A stretch of DNA of 45,795 nt from Candidatus Dadabacteria bacterium CSP1-2 (GTDB taxonomy: Bacteria; Desulfobacterota_D; UBA1144; Nemesobacterales; CSP1-2), in NCBI GenBank assembly GCA_001443445.1, contig LDXN01000017.1:1-45795 (forward strand), read 5' to 3'. The notes below the pieces were generated by a model. That model saw only the letters and a program-made list of their open reading frames with translations. It was not told the origin of the DNA and made no database searches. A program made the translations under genes and the position numbers. Shown piece by piece: positions 35,036 through 43,219 of this stretch (position 1 is the stretch's first letter; every line of letters begins with the position of its first letter).

Positions 35036-35070
35036 TCTAGTGTCAGATTGCTTTGTCATGGAGTTTATCG

Positions 35071-35092
35071 TTCGACTGAGCTCACGACGAAG
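35071..35092. repeat. 22-base unit shared with the trmD/rimM gap
   Basis: This 22-base stretch, with core GAGCTCACGACGAAG, matches 30831-30852 at 21 of 22 positions in the same orientation. The two sites are 4.2 kb apart and both are intergenic, indicating a dispersed repeat. Confidence 0.75.
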
Positions 35093-35274
35093 TTCTGAGC
35101 AAAGGTCCCCCGGTTAAACCGTGGGAAGAGCTCCTCGCAATAACAAAAGGGAATGTCTCTTTATATGCCGATAGCAGCTTGCCGCAAGGTATTTCATTAG
35201 TTTTTAATTGTGTAAGGTAAATATAAAAAGCAGGTGATATATGGATCAAGATTGGTCAAATTATACTTCTAGAT

Positions 35275-35505
35275 CTAAATATTTCTTTCTAAAGAATTAT
35301 GACTTTCCTTCATTTGACTCTTTAGGAGAAAGTATATCCGTTCAAACTCCTGACGGGGGACTACCCCTTTATCAAAAAGCGCCCCTACCAATGTCCAAGT
35401 AAAACTCTTTTCATCAATTTCAACGCCATTTTGTTTGAGGATTACCAGTATAGCATCTACAGCCTCCTGAGCTGAGTAATCTCCGTATTCGTCCCTGAAA
35501 TTCAT
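35275..35505 (-). CDS. Small protein of unknown function
   Basis: A 76-residue acidic-N-terminal protein that I do not recognise. Evidence that it is real: CGGAGGA lies 8 bases before the ATG, and a near-consensus promoter sits 65 bases further upstream on the same strand. It looks alpha-helical (E-A-V-D-A-I-L-V-I-L-K-Q-N-G-V) with no signal peptide or membrane segment. The neighbouring nitrilase is on the same strand but has a 280-base gap. No partner suggests a function. Confidence 0.68.
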   Translation of the reverse strand: MNFRDEYGDYSAQEAVDAILVILKQNGVEIDEKSFTWTLVGALFDKGVVPRQEFERIYFLLKSQMKESHNSLERNI

Positions 35506-35569
35506 CTCTATCCTCCGTTAAGATAGGCTAATTATATCGCTTAAATAATATCTCCCCTAATGCCTAGGG

Positions 35570-35598
35570 TTTATATAATTTATTGGAATACTTGTCAA
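35570..35598 (-). promoter_or_regulatory. Near-consensus sigma70 promoter for the 76-residue protein
   Basis: On the minus strand TTGACA (35593-35598) and TATAAA (35570-35575) have the ideal 17-base spacing. Transcription would start near 35563, about 58 bases before the gene's start codon at 35505. Confidence 0.7.
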
Positions 35599-35785
35599 GT
35601 CCTATTTTTTAGACGTAATCAAAACCAAATTTGTTACTTTTTTACTTAAAATGGTTTGAGTTTAGCGAAAAAATGAAGCTTTTATACTTATTCTAAACTA
35701 TCACCTCAGCATAAGCCATTCTTAAAAATAGAACTTTTGACTTGCTAGGACTTTCTTTAATTCAATATTTGCTTCAAGTTAATGC

Positions 35786-36925
35786 TTAGTTCTTTTTTAT
35801 TTTTCTTATCTCATCAAGAAGCGATTCTAATTTATCTACACTTATTTCAAACTCTTCTGAAATCCTCCTAAGCTCGCTTGGAGGTAACTCAACCTCTTCT
35901 GGTGATGGCTCGTTTAAAGGAACCTCGGGAACCCACGCTTCACGCCTCACAGAAAGGCGTGCAACATCCCATCTTGAGTAATGACCAAGTGAATCGAAAA
36001 CGGCTTTTACAGCTTTTATTTGATTTGCATAACACTCGGCATAAAGAATCGCATCCTTTTCAAAATTAGGCTCAACCAAGAATCTCCCAGCTGGATTTAC
36101 AATAGCGCTCCCACCCGATGCCCAACTATAGTTTATGTGATTGCTATCCCTAATGTAATGCCACCTTTTGGGAAAGTCTTCCGGGGTTAAAAAACCGCAT
36201 CCGCTAAGGACAAAGGCACCTGCTTCAAAGGCATGGACTCTTATCAATGACTGAAGATTACAAAGCGCTCCTCCCGGACTTGTATCGGCATCGAGTAGCT
36301 TAGTTTCGCCCTTTTTCCAGTTTCCAGGCCAGACTGCGATATGAAACTCTTCTCCTCTATGAATCATTGCGGCTCTTATGAGTGTCATGTGGTTTTCCCA
36401 GCATATTAGCCCTCCGATTCGACCAATATCTGTATCAAACACCTTAATGTCGCTTGCATCACCCTGGCCCCAGTAGAGTCTCTCTGTGTATGTGGGCATT
36501 AATTTTCTATGCCTTCCCATGAAGTTGCCGTCTTTTCCAATAAAAAGAAGCGAGTTGTAAACTGTACAGCTTCCAAGACGGCTGTCTAACTCGTTACAGC
36601 CAATAACAACATAGGATCCAGCCTCCTTTGCAGCTTGTCCCAAAATCTCTGTGTCTTTGCTTGGAATTACAACTGAGTTATCTTGAAGTGCAATCATATA
36701 GTCTGTCCATTCATGTGGGTTTGTTTCGTAACCAACTGTATAGTAGGCAGGATAGCCAGGGATGAAGGCTTCTGAAAATGCAATAAGCTCTGCACCGTTT
36801 CTTCCGGCATCCTTTATTAAATCACAGGCTTTTTCAATTGTCTTCTGCTTATCCATAAATACAGGCGAAGCCTGCACGACGGCCACCTTTACTTTATCTC
36901 TACCACCTAGAATCTTTTTGTTCAT
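35786..36925 (-). CDS. Nitrilase-family carbon-nitrogen hydrolase
   Basis: A 379-residue branch-1-type nitrilase homologue. The catalytic triad is visible: E52 in F-S-E-A-F-I-P-G-Y-P, K141 in R-H-R-K-L-M-P-T-Y-T-E-R, and C175 in G-L-I-C-W-E-N. The C-W-E context and P-T-Y-T-E-R motif fit true nitrilases (R-CN to acid and ammonia) more than amidases. It is cytosolic with a C-terminal charged tail. It is divergent from a 61-residue unknown gene 75 bases away. The substrate is unknown. Confidence 0.9.
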   Translation of the reverse strand: MNKKILGGRDKVKVAVVQASPVFMDKQKTIEKACDLIKDAGRNGAELIAFSEAFIPGYPAYYTVGYETNPHEWTDYMIALQDNSVVIPSKDTEILGQAAKEAGSYVVIGCNELDSRLGSCTVYNSLLFIGKDGNFMGRHRKLMPTYTERLYWGQGDASDIKVFDTDIGRIGGLICWENHMTLIRAAMIHRGEEFHIAVWPGNWKKGETKLLDADTSPGGALCNLQSLIRVHAFEAGAFVLSGCGFLTPEDFPKRWHYIRDSNHINYSWASGGSAIVNPAGRFLVEPNFEKDAILYAECYANQIKAVKAVFDSLGHYSRWDVARLSVRREAWVPEVPLNEPSPEEVELPPSELRRISEEFEISVDKLESLLDEIRKIKKN

Positions 36926-37000
36926 GTTTGCCCTCTGCTTTTGGGTGTATTTAAAGTATAAGTTATATTATGCTAAAGTTTAAGAAAAAAAGGAAACTGA

Positions 37001-37186
37001 ATGAGTAATATAAGGGATAGAATCAGAGAGGCTGTTTTGAAATCACGGCTTCATAAGGATTTTTCAAACATAACGAACGAACTACTTAAAAACCAGACTG
37101 TTGAGGCAATTGAGTTTGCAAATAAGATTATATCTGATGAGGTAGAAGAACTAGCTGAGCAGATTTCTATGCTTATAAAGAAATAA
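37001..37186 (+). CDS. Small helical protein of unknown function
   Basis: A 61-residue protein with AAGGA just before the ATG. It looks entirely helical, with alternating charged and hydrophobic residues (I-R-E-A-V-L-K-S-R-L, then E-E-L-A-E-Q-I-S-M-L-I) that could form a coiled coil. I recognise no family. It is divergent from the nitrilase and convergent with the 121-residue gene at 37236. Confidence 0.55.
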   Translation: MSNIRDRIREAVLKSRLHKDFSNITNELLKNQTVEAIEFANKIISDEVEELAEQISMLIKK

Positions 37187-37235
37187 CTTTCATAAGCCTT
37201 TTTGCTCTGTCAAATGTGATCATGGAAGAAAGCTT

Positions 37236-37601
37236 TTATGTAGTTATTATACTTCCACCCTGTGGGTTGCTTTGTTTCGGTTGAGGTTGAGTAATTTTAG
37301 TTTCTATTAAAGCAAAAAGACGGTTTTTAAGCTCTTCATCATAAGCACAAACACCTGGGATTATGTATCCTAAAAGAGCTATTCGAAGGAAAAATTCAGT
37401 GTTAGCACGGAGATATTCTTCTGGAAATTGATTACCATAAATGCGAGAAATATTGGAATAGATAGTTTCCCCAAGCTCATTTGCTAACTCAATTACACTT
37501 TTATTTCCTCCTGTTTGCTGATGGGCAGAAACCCCGAGGTTGAACGCCATCAATACCGAGTTCATTGTCCCGCTTGCTTGACCTAAGTCTTGACCCTCCA
37601 T
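37236..37601 (-). CDS. Hypothetical protein
   Basis: A 121-residue protein preceded by AAGGAGGAACG, a good ribosome site. The N-terminus is glycine/serine-rich without a signal peptide, the middle is amphipathic (E-L-A-N-E-L-G-E-T-I-Y-S-N-I), and the tail is Pro/Gln/Gly/Ser rich and probably disordered. No motif or family is recognised. The 3' gap to the 61-residue gene has a weak hairpin ATAACT...AGTTAT. Confidence 0.62.
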   Translation of the reverse strand: MEGQDLGQASGTMNSVLMAFNLGVSAHQQTGGNKSVIELANELGETIYSNISRIYGNQFPEEYLRANTEFFLRIALLGYIIPGVCAYDEELKNRLFALIETKITQPQPKQSNPQGGSIITT

Positions 37602-37725
37602 TTTTCGTTCCTCCTTTCAACTATTCTAACAGCATTATTATTGTGTTCAATAGGTTGCCTTTTTGAATATTTGATTTATCAAGAGATAAAGTGTAAAAAG
37701 TATTATTAGAGCTGGTGGTCTAGAT

Positions 37726-37772
37726 GGCAACGAGCAAGCCTGTCCCGAACTCAGTCGAGGGAACTGGTTGCC
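37726..37772. repeat. Nested intergenic hairpin
   Basis: GGCAAC (37726-37731) faces GTTGCC (37767-37772), and inside them TCCC (37743-37746) faces GGGA (37759-37762). It lies 65 bases before the ThDP enzyme gene. Its CCCGAACTCAGTCGAGGG core resembles other dispersed repeats. Confidence 0.6.
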
Positions 37773-37836
37773 TACCCAAATCAATTTAAGCGAAAAAATG
37801 TATTAATAGTAATATTCCCAAAAGGAGGGAGAAAAG

Positions 37837-39528
37837 ATGGCTAAGGTTCACGGTGGATGGCTTGTAGTAAGAACCTTATATGAACTCGGTGTGCGTGAAA
37901 TATTCTCACTGAGCGGAGGACACATCAATCCCATCTATGACGCATGTGTGGATTTTGGTATAAGGATTATTGATACTCATCACGAGCAAGCGGCTGCAAT
38001 GGCAGCGGATGCATTTGGAAGGGTAAAAAGGCAACCAGGTGTTTGTTTAGTCACGGCAGGACCGGGATTCACTAACGCCGTTACAGGAATAGCAGGGGCT
38101 TACCTTTCAAATTCCCCATGCCTTCTCCTCTCAGGAAAATCGGGAATCGAGGAAAACGACAGACTACCTCTTCAGGACATTGATCAGCAATCAGTAATAA
38201 CACCCATTACGAAGTGGGCAAGAACTATCTTTGATACAAAGCGCATACCTGAGTACATTAGCACAGCATATAAAAAGGCGATTTCTGGAAAACCCGGACC
38301 CGTGTATTTGGGAATGCCCTATGAGGTTCTTTACGAAAGTTGCAATGAAGAGGAAATAGATCGCTATAACACAATAATTCCCTCTTACAAAGTTGAGGCT
38401 GCAAGAGAAGCTATAGCGCAGGCTGTAGAGATGCTTAAATCAGCGCGTAGACCCGTAGCAATTGCGGGAAGTGGTGCATGGTATTCAGGCGCGGATAAAG
38501 AACTGATTAGAATCTTAGATAAGGTTAAGATTCCAATATTCACCCTAAATTTTGGGCGGGGAATCGTCTCAGACGACCATCCGCTCTGCTTTGGTGCTGC
38601 AAGCCCTTCTGCTCCTGTTGCCTTTAAGAGAATAACCTCTGAGGCTGATTTGATTTTGCTTTTAGGGATCAGGCTAAGCCTCTATATAGGGTTTGGAAGG
38701 ACTTTTAACCCCGAAGCAAAGATTATTCAGGTGGACATTGATCCGGGAGAAATCGGGAGAAACAGACCTGCAGATTTAGGAATAGTAGGGGACGTAAGCA
38801 AGGTACTCTCTCAACTGTCAGATTACGTAGAAAAGCATTCAATAAATCTAAATTACAAATCATGGGTAGATCAGGCAAAAGCATGGCGCGAAGATGAGTG
38901 GAAGAAGGTAGAAGAGATAAGAAACTCTAATAAAACCCCAATACATGCACTTAGGGTTATCAAGGAGGTAGAAGATGTGCTAGGGGAAGATGGAATGCTT
39001 GCAATTGACGGCGGTGACACACAGGTCTGGACTGATACGACTTATCGCGTGACAAAGCCCGGCCATTACGTAAAGGGTGGCCCGCTTGGCTGTATGGGAG
39101 TAGGTGTTCCTTTCGCGATAGGGACGAAAGTGGCTTGTCCAGACAAGCAGGTTGCGCTTATTAGCGGGGACGGCGCAATAGGTATGAACTTTATGGAGTT
39201 TGAAACGGCAATAAGACATAAAATTCCTTTTGTAACAGTTGTCTGTAACGATCAATCCTGGGGAATGACAAAGCATCAGCTATGGATTACTTACGGGAGG
39301 GAACGCCCAACAGTAGGAGTAGACCTTCCTCTTATTCCATTTCATGAAATGGTGAAGGTTTTAGGTGGATATGGAGAGTTAGTGACTGAACCTGCTCAGA
39401 TTCACGGAGCATTAATCCGTGCATTTTCTTCTGGTGTTCCTGCGCTTCTGAACGTTACAACAGACCCCGAAGCGATAAGTCCGGCGACTTATGCACTTAC
39501 CCAGATGATGATGCCAAAGAAGAAATAA
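37837..39528 (+). CDS. Thiamine-diphosphate-dependent enzyme (acetolactate-synthase-like)
   Basis: A 563-residue ThDP enzyme with the three expected domains. The N-terminal Pyr domain has the catalytic E50 in H-H-E-Q-A-A-A-M-A-A-D. A central domain with R-P-V-A-I-A-G-S-G follows. The C-terminal PP domain has the ThDP motif G444-D-G through N471-D. Layout matches acetolactate synthase, 2-hydroxyacyl-CoA lyase and oxalyl-CoA decarboxylase families. No acetolactate synthase small subunit follows, so branched-chain synthesis is not implied. AAGGAGGGAG precedes the ATG. Confidence 0.88.
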   Translation: MAKVHGGWLVVRTLYELGVREIFSLSGGHINPIYDACVDFGIRIIDTHHEQAAAMAADAFGRVKRQPGVCLVTAGPGFTNAVTGIAGAYLSNSPCLLLSGKSGIEENDRLPLQDIDQQSVITPITKWARTIFDTKRIPEYISTAYKKAISGKPGPVYLGMPYEVLYESCNEEEIDRYNTIIPSYKVEAAREAIAQAVEMLKSARRPVAIAGSGAWYSGADKELIRILDKVKIPIFTLNFGRGIVSDDHPLCFGAASPSAPVAFKRITSEADLILLLGIRLSLYIGFGRTFNPEAKIIQVDIDPGEIGRNRPADLGIVGDVSKVLSQLSDYVEKHSINLNYKSWVDQAKAWREDEWKKVEEIRNSNKTPIHALRVIKEVEDVLGEDGMLAIDGGDTQVWTDTTYRVTKPGHYVKGGPLGCMGVGVPFAIGTKVACPDKQVALISGDGAIGMNFMEFETAIRHKIPFVTVVCNDQSWGMTKHQLWITYGRERPTVGVDLPLIPFHEMVKVLGGYGELVTEPAQIHGALIRAFSSGVPALLNVTTDPEAISPATYALTQMMMPKKK

Positions 39529-39529
39529 T

Positions 39530-39593
39530 GTAGGGGCAACCCTTGCGGTTGCCCTTTATGCCTATTCTGGGCGAACACGAGGTTCGCCCCTAC
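39530..39593. repeat. Compound GTAGGGGC element between convergent genes (copy 3), likely bidirectional terminator
   Basis: The ends are GTAGGGGC and GCCCCTAC. Inside are two separate hairpins, GGCAACC...GGTTGCC and GGGCGAAC...GTTCGCCC, as if two palindromes of the 1532/20915 type had fused and each lost its inner end. It spans the 69-base gap between the stop codons of the ThDP enzyme and LepA. Confidence 0.82.
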
Positions 39594-39597
39594 ATTA

Positions 39598-41391
39598 TCA
39601 CGTCTTCAGCACTGCTAAAAACGCTTCTTGAGGGATTTCGATTTTCCCGATTTGCTTAAGACGTTTTTTCCCTTCTTTCTGCTTTTCTAATAGTTTTCTC
39701 TTCCTTGTAATGTCTCCACCGTAGCACTTTGCTGTAACGTCTTTTCTTACGGGTTTTACAGTTTCTCTTGCGATTACCCGATTTCCGATTGCAGCTTGTA
39801 GGGCAACCTCAAAAAGCTGCCTTGGAATTAACTTCCTTAGTTTTTCTACAAGCTCTTTTCCTCTATCATAGGCTTTTTCTTTGTGGACTATTATTGATAG
39901 CGCATCTACAGGGTCACCATTAATGAGGACATCGAGCTTAACAAGCTCAGAAGTCTTATAACCGATTAGTTCATAGTCCATTGACGCATAGCCACGAGAG
40001 ACTGATTTAAGTCTGTCAAAGAAATCAAACATTATCTCAGAAAGTGGAAGCTCATATTCTACGATAACCCTATCCTGAGTTATGTATTTGATGTTCTTCT
40101 GGGTTCCTCGCCTGTTTTCACAGAGATCGAATATTGCTCCAAGATAAGCGCTCGGTGTGTGTAACATTACGAGGACGTATGGCTCTTCTATAGTCTCTAT
40201 TTTCTCAGAAGACGGGAGTTTACTAGGGTTGTCAACGTAAATCTCTTCACCTTTCGTATCTGTAACCTTGTAGATAACAGTTGGGGCTGTAGAAATAAGC
40301 TCAAGTTCAAATTCTCTTTCTAGTCTTTCCCTTACAATTTCCATATGAAGTAGACCAAGAAATCCGCAACGAAATCCAAATCCTAGCGCAAGAGAAGTTT
40401 CGGGTTCATAAATGAAAGCAGAGTCGTTTAATCGGAGTTTCTGAAGGGCGTCACGGAGTTTATCATATTCTCCGGGGTCTATTGGATAAAGACCGCTAAA
40501 CACCATAGGTTTCATCAATCGAAATCCAGAAAGCGGAGCGTCAGTAGGTTTTAAAGCGTCGGTAATTGTGTCTCCTACTTTTGCTTCGCTTATCTCTTTT
40601 ATTGCTGCGGTTACGAATCCTACTTCACCTGCAGAGACCTCATCTACTTCTAATGCTCTTGGCGCGAAGATTCCTAGCTTCTTTACTTCATAGGCTTTGC
40701 CAGTTGACATGAGTTGAATCTTCATACCGAGTTTGATTCTTCCTTCGAATACCCGTACAAGCATCACAACACCCTGGTAGGAATCAAACCAGCTATCGAA
40801 GATTAGGGCTTTAAGTGGAGAATCCCCACTACCAAGAGGCATCGGGATTTTCTTTACTATAGCTTCTAGGATGTCCTTTGTACCGATCCCTTCTTTTGCG
40901 CTTGCAAGGATTGCCTCTTCTGCACTTATACCGATTGCTTCTTCTATCTCCTTCTTAACTCTTTCCGGGTCAGCGGCTGGTAGGTCAATCTTGTTTATAA
41001 TAGGAATGAGTTCGAGTCCTGAGTCTGATGCAAGATAAGCGTGTGCAAGTGTTTGGGCTTCAACACCTTGGGAGGCATCAACTACAAGGAGAACACCCTC
41101 ACAAGCCTCAAGGCTCCTCGAGACCTCGTAGCTGAAATCCACATGACCGGGGGTATCTATAAGATTAAATTCGTAAGTGATTCCATCGTCTGCTTTGTAG
41201 TTAATCCTCACAGCCTGAGCTTTGATTGTTATTCCGCGCTCCCTTTCTAATTCCATCTGGTCAAGGAACTGCTCTGTCATCTCACGCTCGCTTACAGATC
41301 CCGTGTATTCAAGGATTCTATCTGCAAGCGTGGATTTTCCATGATCTACATGGGCGATTATAGAGAAATTCCTAATATATTTAGGTTCCAT
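39598..41391 (-). CDS. lepA: Elongation factor 4 (LepA)
   Basis: A 597-residue ribosome-binding GTPase that rescues or back-translocates stalled ribosomes. The G domain has A-H-V-D-H-G-K-S-T (13-21), D-T-P-G-H, and N-K-I-D. Domains III and IV and the LepA-specific C-terminal domain ([17 protein letters not shown]) follow, with the terminal [18 protein letters not shown]. It is full length. The start has AAGGC just upstream. Confidence 0.97.
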   Translation of the reverse strand: MEPKYIRNFSIIAHVDHGKSTLADRILEYTGSVSEREMTEQFLDQMELERERGITIKAQAVRINYKADDGITYEFNLIDTPGHVDFSYEVSRSLEACEGVLLVVDASQGVEAQTLAHAYLASDSGLELIPIINKIDLPAADPERVKKEIEEAIGISAEEAILASAKEGIGTKDILEAIVKKIPMPLGSGDSPLKALIFDSWFDSYQGVVMLVRVFEGRIKLGMKIQLMSTGKAYEVKKLGIFAPRALEVDEVSAGEVGFVTAAIKEISEAKVGDTITDALKPTDAPLSGFRLMKPMVFSGLYPIDPGEYDKLRDALQKLRLNDSAFIYEPETSLALGFGFRCGFLGLLHMEIVRERLEREFELELISTAPTVIYKVTDTKGEEIYVDNPSKLPSSEKIETIEEPYVLVMLHTPSAYLGAIFDLCENRRGTQKNIKYITQDRVIVEYELPLSEIMFDFFDRLKSVSRGYASMDYELIGYKTSELVKLDVLINGDPVDALSIIVHKEKAYDRGKELVEKLRKLIPRQLFEVALQAAIGNRVIARETVKPVRKDVTAKCYGGDITRKRKLLEKQKEGKKRLKQIGKIEIPQEAFLAVLKT

Positions 41392-41509
41392 GCCTTGTGT
41401 TCAATCTTTAAGAGTACTGTGAAAGGATATTATAAGGGAAAAGGAGGGGTATGCAAATTAAGGGAACTGGTGTTACGCACTTATACGCTCAAGGGACAGA
41501 AGATTGTCT

Positions 41510-41604
41510 CCCGCATGTTACCCGCTTAAAGTATGCGGGTACAGGCTTATGCGGGAATCTGTCATTTAATCCTGTATGGATGCCCGATAAATAAGTTCGG
41601 GCAT
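41510..41604. repeat. Nested CCCGCAT and ATGCCCGA hairpins
   Basis: CCCGCAT (41510-41516) faces ATGCGGG (41549-41555) with TACCCGC/GCGGGTA (41519-41525, 41535-41541) inside. A second hairpin ATGCCCGA/TCGGGCAT lies at 41580-41604. Both are between lepA and vapC, 19-110 bases from the vapC stop. Confidence 0.72.
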
Positions 41605-41622
41605 GACAAAATGTAAAAACTG

Positions 41623-42024
41623 TCATCTCAGCCATTGTATCTTTATAGTTTTCTCAAGTCGTTTAAAATCTGGGTCACCAGTAACTAGGATAGCTTTCTC
41701 TTGCTCAGCCAATGCCGCTGCAAACGCATCGGCATATGAAATGGGATATTGAGCCTTGAGATACGCAGCACGCATGACGAGTGTTTCTTCCACAGGTGCT
41801 ATTATATTTATAGGAAGAGCCCTTATTCTCCTTCCAGTTCTCGTTGCCTCTGCGATTCCATACAATTTCCCGGTGCGGTAAAAAACCTCACCAAAATTTA
41901 CTATACTCATAGTCAGCCTTATCTCTCTATTGCCTGCCTTCTCAAGCAATTCACTAACTCTAAGGTACCCGCTTTCTTTTTCTAGCCATGCTACGATCGC
42001 CCAAGCGTCGAGAATATAGTTCAT
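41623..42024 (-). CDS. VapC-type PIN-domain ribonuclease toxin
   Basis: A 133-residue PIN-domain endoribonuclease. The acidic catalytic residues are D6 (I-L-D-A-W-A), E46 (N-F-G-E-V), D99 (Y-A-D-A-F) and D117 (T-G-D-P-D-F). Such toxins cut tRNA or rRNA when their antitoxin is lost. I choose the ATG at 42024 over a TTG at 42033 since GAGGAG lies upstream. It overlaps the antitoxin gene by 65 bases in another frame, so translation is coupled. All key residues are present, so it is likely active. Confidence 0.9.
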   Translation of the reverse strand: MNYILDAWAIVAWLEKESGYLRVSELLEKAGNREIRLTMSIVNFGEVFYRTGKLYGIAEATRTGRRIRALPINIIAPVEETLVMRAAYLKAQYPISYADAFAAALAEQEKAILVTGDPDFKRLEKTIKIQWLR

Positions 42025-42247
42025 CTCGTTCAATCTCCTCTTTGTGCTCTCGTTCTAATTCTTTTAACATACCTGACCCTTTATAAATACCCTCCAATTC
42101 CTTGATCAGGTCTTTAATAACTGTTACCTCAAGACGCTTGTCGTCTATTTGCCTAAATTCAAGAAAGGCTCCAGATTTGATTCCCATTTTTTCTCTTATC
42201 TCTTTTGGAATTACTACCTGTCCCTTTGACGAAACCTTTGCTATCAT
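41960..42247 (-). CDS. AbrB/VapB-type antitoxin
   Basis: A 95-residue antitoxin with an N-terminal SpoVT-AbrB swapped-hairpin DNA-binding domain (V-S-S-K-G-Q-V-V-I-P-K-E-I-R-E-K-M-G-I), and a charged C-terminal tail (K-E-L-E-R-E-H-K-E-E-I) that should wrap the VapC active site. The 3' end overlaps vapC by 65 bases, longer than most vapBC pairs. A consensus promoter and a palindromic operator sit directly upstream. AGGAGGAAGTAAG precedes the ATG. Confidence 0.9.
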   Translation of the reverse strand: MIAKVSSKGQVVIPKEIREKMGIKSGAFLEFRQIDDKRLEVTVIKDLIKELEGIYKGSGMLKELEREHKEEIERDELYSRRLGDRSMARKRKRVP

Positions 42248-42264
42248 CTTACTTCCTCCTAACT

Positions 42265-42290
42265 GTCTTACTAAGAATTATAGGTAAGAC
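42265..42290 (-). promoter_or_regulatory. Likely VapBC operator palindrome
   Basis: GTCTTAC (42265-42271) and GTAAGAC (42284-42290) are perfectly complementary, with a 12-base spacer that contains the -10 hexamer of the vapBC promoter. A repressor bound here would block RNA polymerase. This matches the autorepression expected of AbrB-type antitoxins. Confidence 0.7.
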
Positions 42291-42305
42291 AAAGACGACA
42301 GTCAA
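42277..42305 (-). promoter_or_regulatory. Near-consensus vapBC promoter
   Basis: On the minus strand TTGACT (42300-42305) and TATAAT (42277-42282) have exactly 17-base spacing. Transcription would start near 42270, 23 bases before the vapB ATG, inside the operator palindrome. Confidence 0.78.
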
Positions 42306-42761
42306 ATCTGAAGCTGGTGACTATCAACCAGCAAGACTGGTGGGACTATCCGACTTATTGTTTTATTACAATACGATGGGACGGCACGAGTCTTGCTCGT
42401 GACCGTCCAGGAACGCTCTATATAAAATCCCAATCAGAGGTTTATTATTAACCCTGAAAAAGGAAAGAAACGAGATGGCAAAAGGAGGTTTATTGTTAAC
42501 TCTTTAAGGTGGATAAACTCGAATTCGAGTTATCTTATCAGTTTGGTGTTTATTGCCTAATTTAGTTTTCAAAAACCATAAAATAGTTTTATAATTTAGT
42601 AAAAAGAGTATTAAAATATAACGAAAATAGAAAATGCTTTAAAAGGCCGTACTATTTCTTCTATATTTGAAATTATTCTTGTAGATTCAGGGTACCATGT
42701 TGTGCCTTTTGGTATAGTTAGAATTTTGTTAGAATAGTCTCATTTTTAGGGGAGGAAAATC
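42306..42761. other. Non-coding gap with one hairpin
   Basis: Apart from the hairpin at 42379-42408 I see no gene, promoter of good quality or RNA gene in this A+T-rich stretch. Weak -10-like TAGAAT occurs just before the frameshifted gene at 42762. Confidence 0.55.
42379..42408. repeat. GGACGG...CCGTCC hairpin
   Basis: GGACGG/CCGTCC outer pairs (42379-42384, 42403-42408) and CACGAG/CTCGTG inner pairs (42385-42390, 42396-42401) enclose a 5-base loop, with two unpaired bases on one side. It resembles other short dispersed palindromes here. Confidence 0.65.
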
Positions 42762-43025
42762 ATGAATATTAATGCGATTGAGGAAATAAGTAAGGCTTTT
42801 CTTTTTAAGTTAAATGATATGTCTAGTTCAAAGATGCCCCCCTGATTATTTTAATGCATATGAGATTGGTGAAGAACTTGGGTTTGAGAAACTCAAATTG
42901 ATGATATTGTAAATAAGCTTGCCAGTCGAGACTTAATCAAACGTTTTGCAGGTTCTTCCTCCACTCAAATTGCGATTTCTCGTTACGGAATTGAGTACGT
43001 AAAGAAACTTCGCTCAGAAGGTTAG
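42762..43025 (+). pseudogene. Small winged-helix-like gene with two compensating frameshifts
   Basis: Read in pieces, this 264-base stretch encodes an 87-residue protein. The first frame (M-N-I-N-A-I-E-E-I-S-K-A-F...) stops after M-P-P at a six-C run (42836-42842). A second frame continues D-Y-F-N-A-Y-E-I-G-E-E-L-G-F-E and a third, shifted at a short A-run near 42888, continues T-Q-I-D-D-I-V-N-K-L-A-S-R-D-L-I-K-R to a stop at 43023. One extra C and one missing A would restore a single frame, and net length is divisible by three. The pattern L-A-S-R-D-L-I and I-S-R-Y-G-I-E-Y resembles winged-helix proteins. A GGGGAGG ribosome site survives. Confidence 0.78.
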
Positions 43026-43131
43026 AGTATCTCCTTTAAACTGGATCATTCTTTTTTAAACAGCATAATACTGCTTAAGGTGAATTAAATTCAGAAGGTT
43101 TTATGGTAGTGAAGTGTTCACTAATAAAGCC

Positions 43132-43176
43132 CTACCACTAGATTCCAGGAATAGTAGAAGAACAATTAGGGCATTT
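43132..43176 (-). pseudogene. Relic copy of the amrS 3' end
   Basis: This 45-base stretch aligns to the last 45 bases of amrS (43621-43665) with 38 identities and the same length. Read on the minus strand it still encodes C-P-N-C-S-S-T-I-P-G-I, but the tryptophan codons after it are stops. It lies on the far side of higA, so it is a decayed partial duplicate. Confidence 0.72.
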
Positions 43177-43219
43177 TCGTCAATCTCCTTAAGCTCATAT
43201 AGCTTCTTTTGTCCGCCCC

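Larger units (their letters stand above)
34802..35274. other. Repeat-rich non-coding stretch
   Basis: No convincing gene. It holds the palindromic element at 34981-35035, the 22-base unit shared with the trmD/rimM gap (35071-35092) and a small inverted repeat CCCGGTTAAACCGTGGG near 35109-35125. A frame here reads S-E-R-S-E-E-S-R-S, the common artefact of this repeat family. Confidence 0.7.

Noticed and set aside
34819-35040. Frame encoding a 73-residue protein with C-H-S-E-R-S-E-E-S-R-S
   Set aside because: The peptide is the translation of the TGTCAT...ATGACA palindrome and has no ribosome site; it is a known repeat artefact.
42205-42402. 65-residue plus-strand frame across the vapBC promoter
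   Set aside because: It runs antisense through vapB and its operator, has no ribosome site and no domain.
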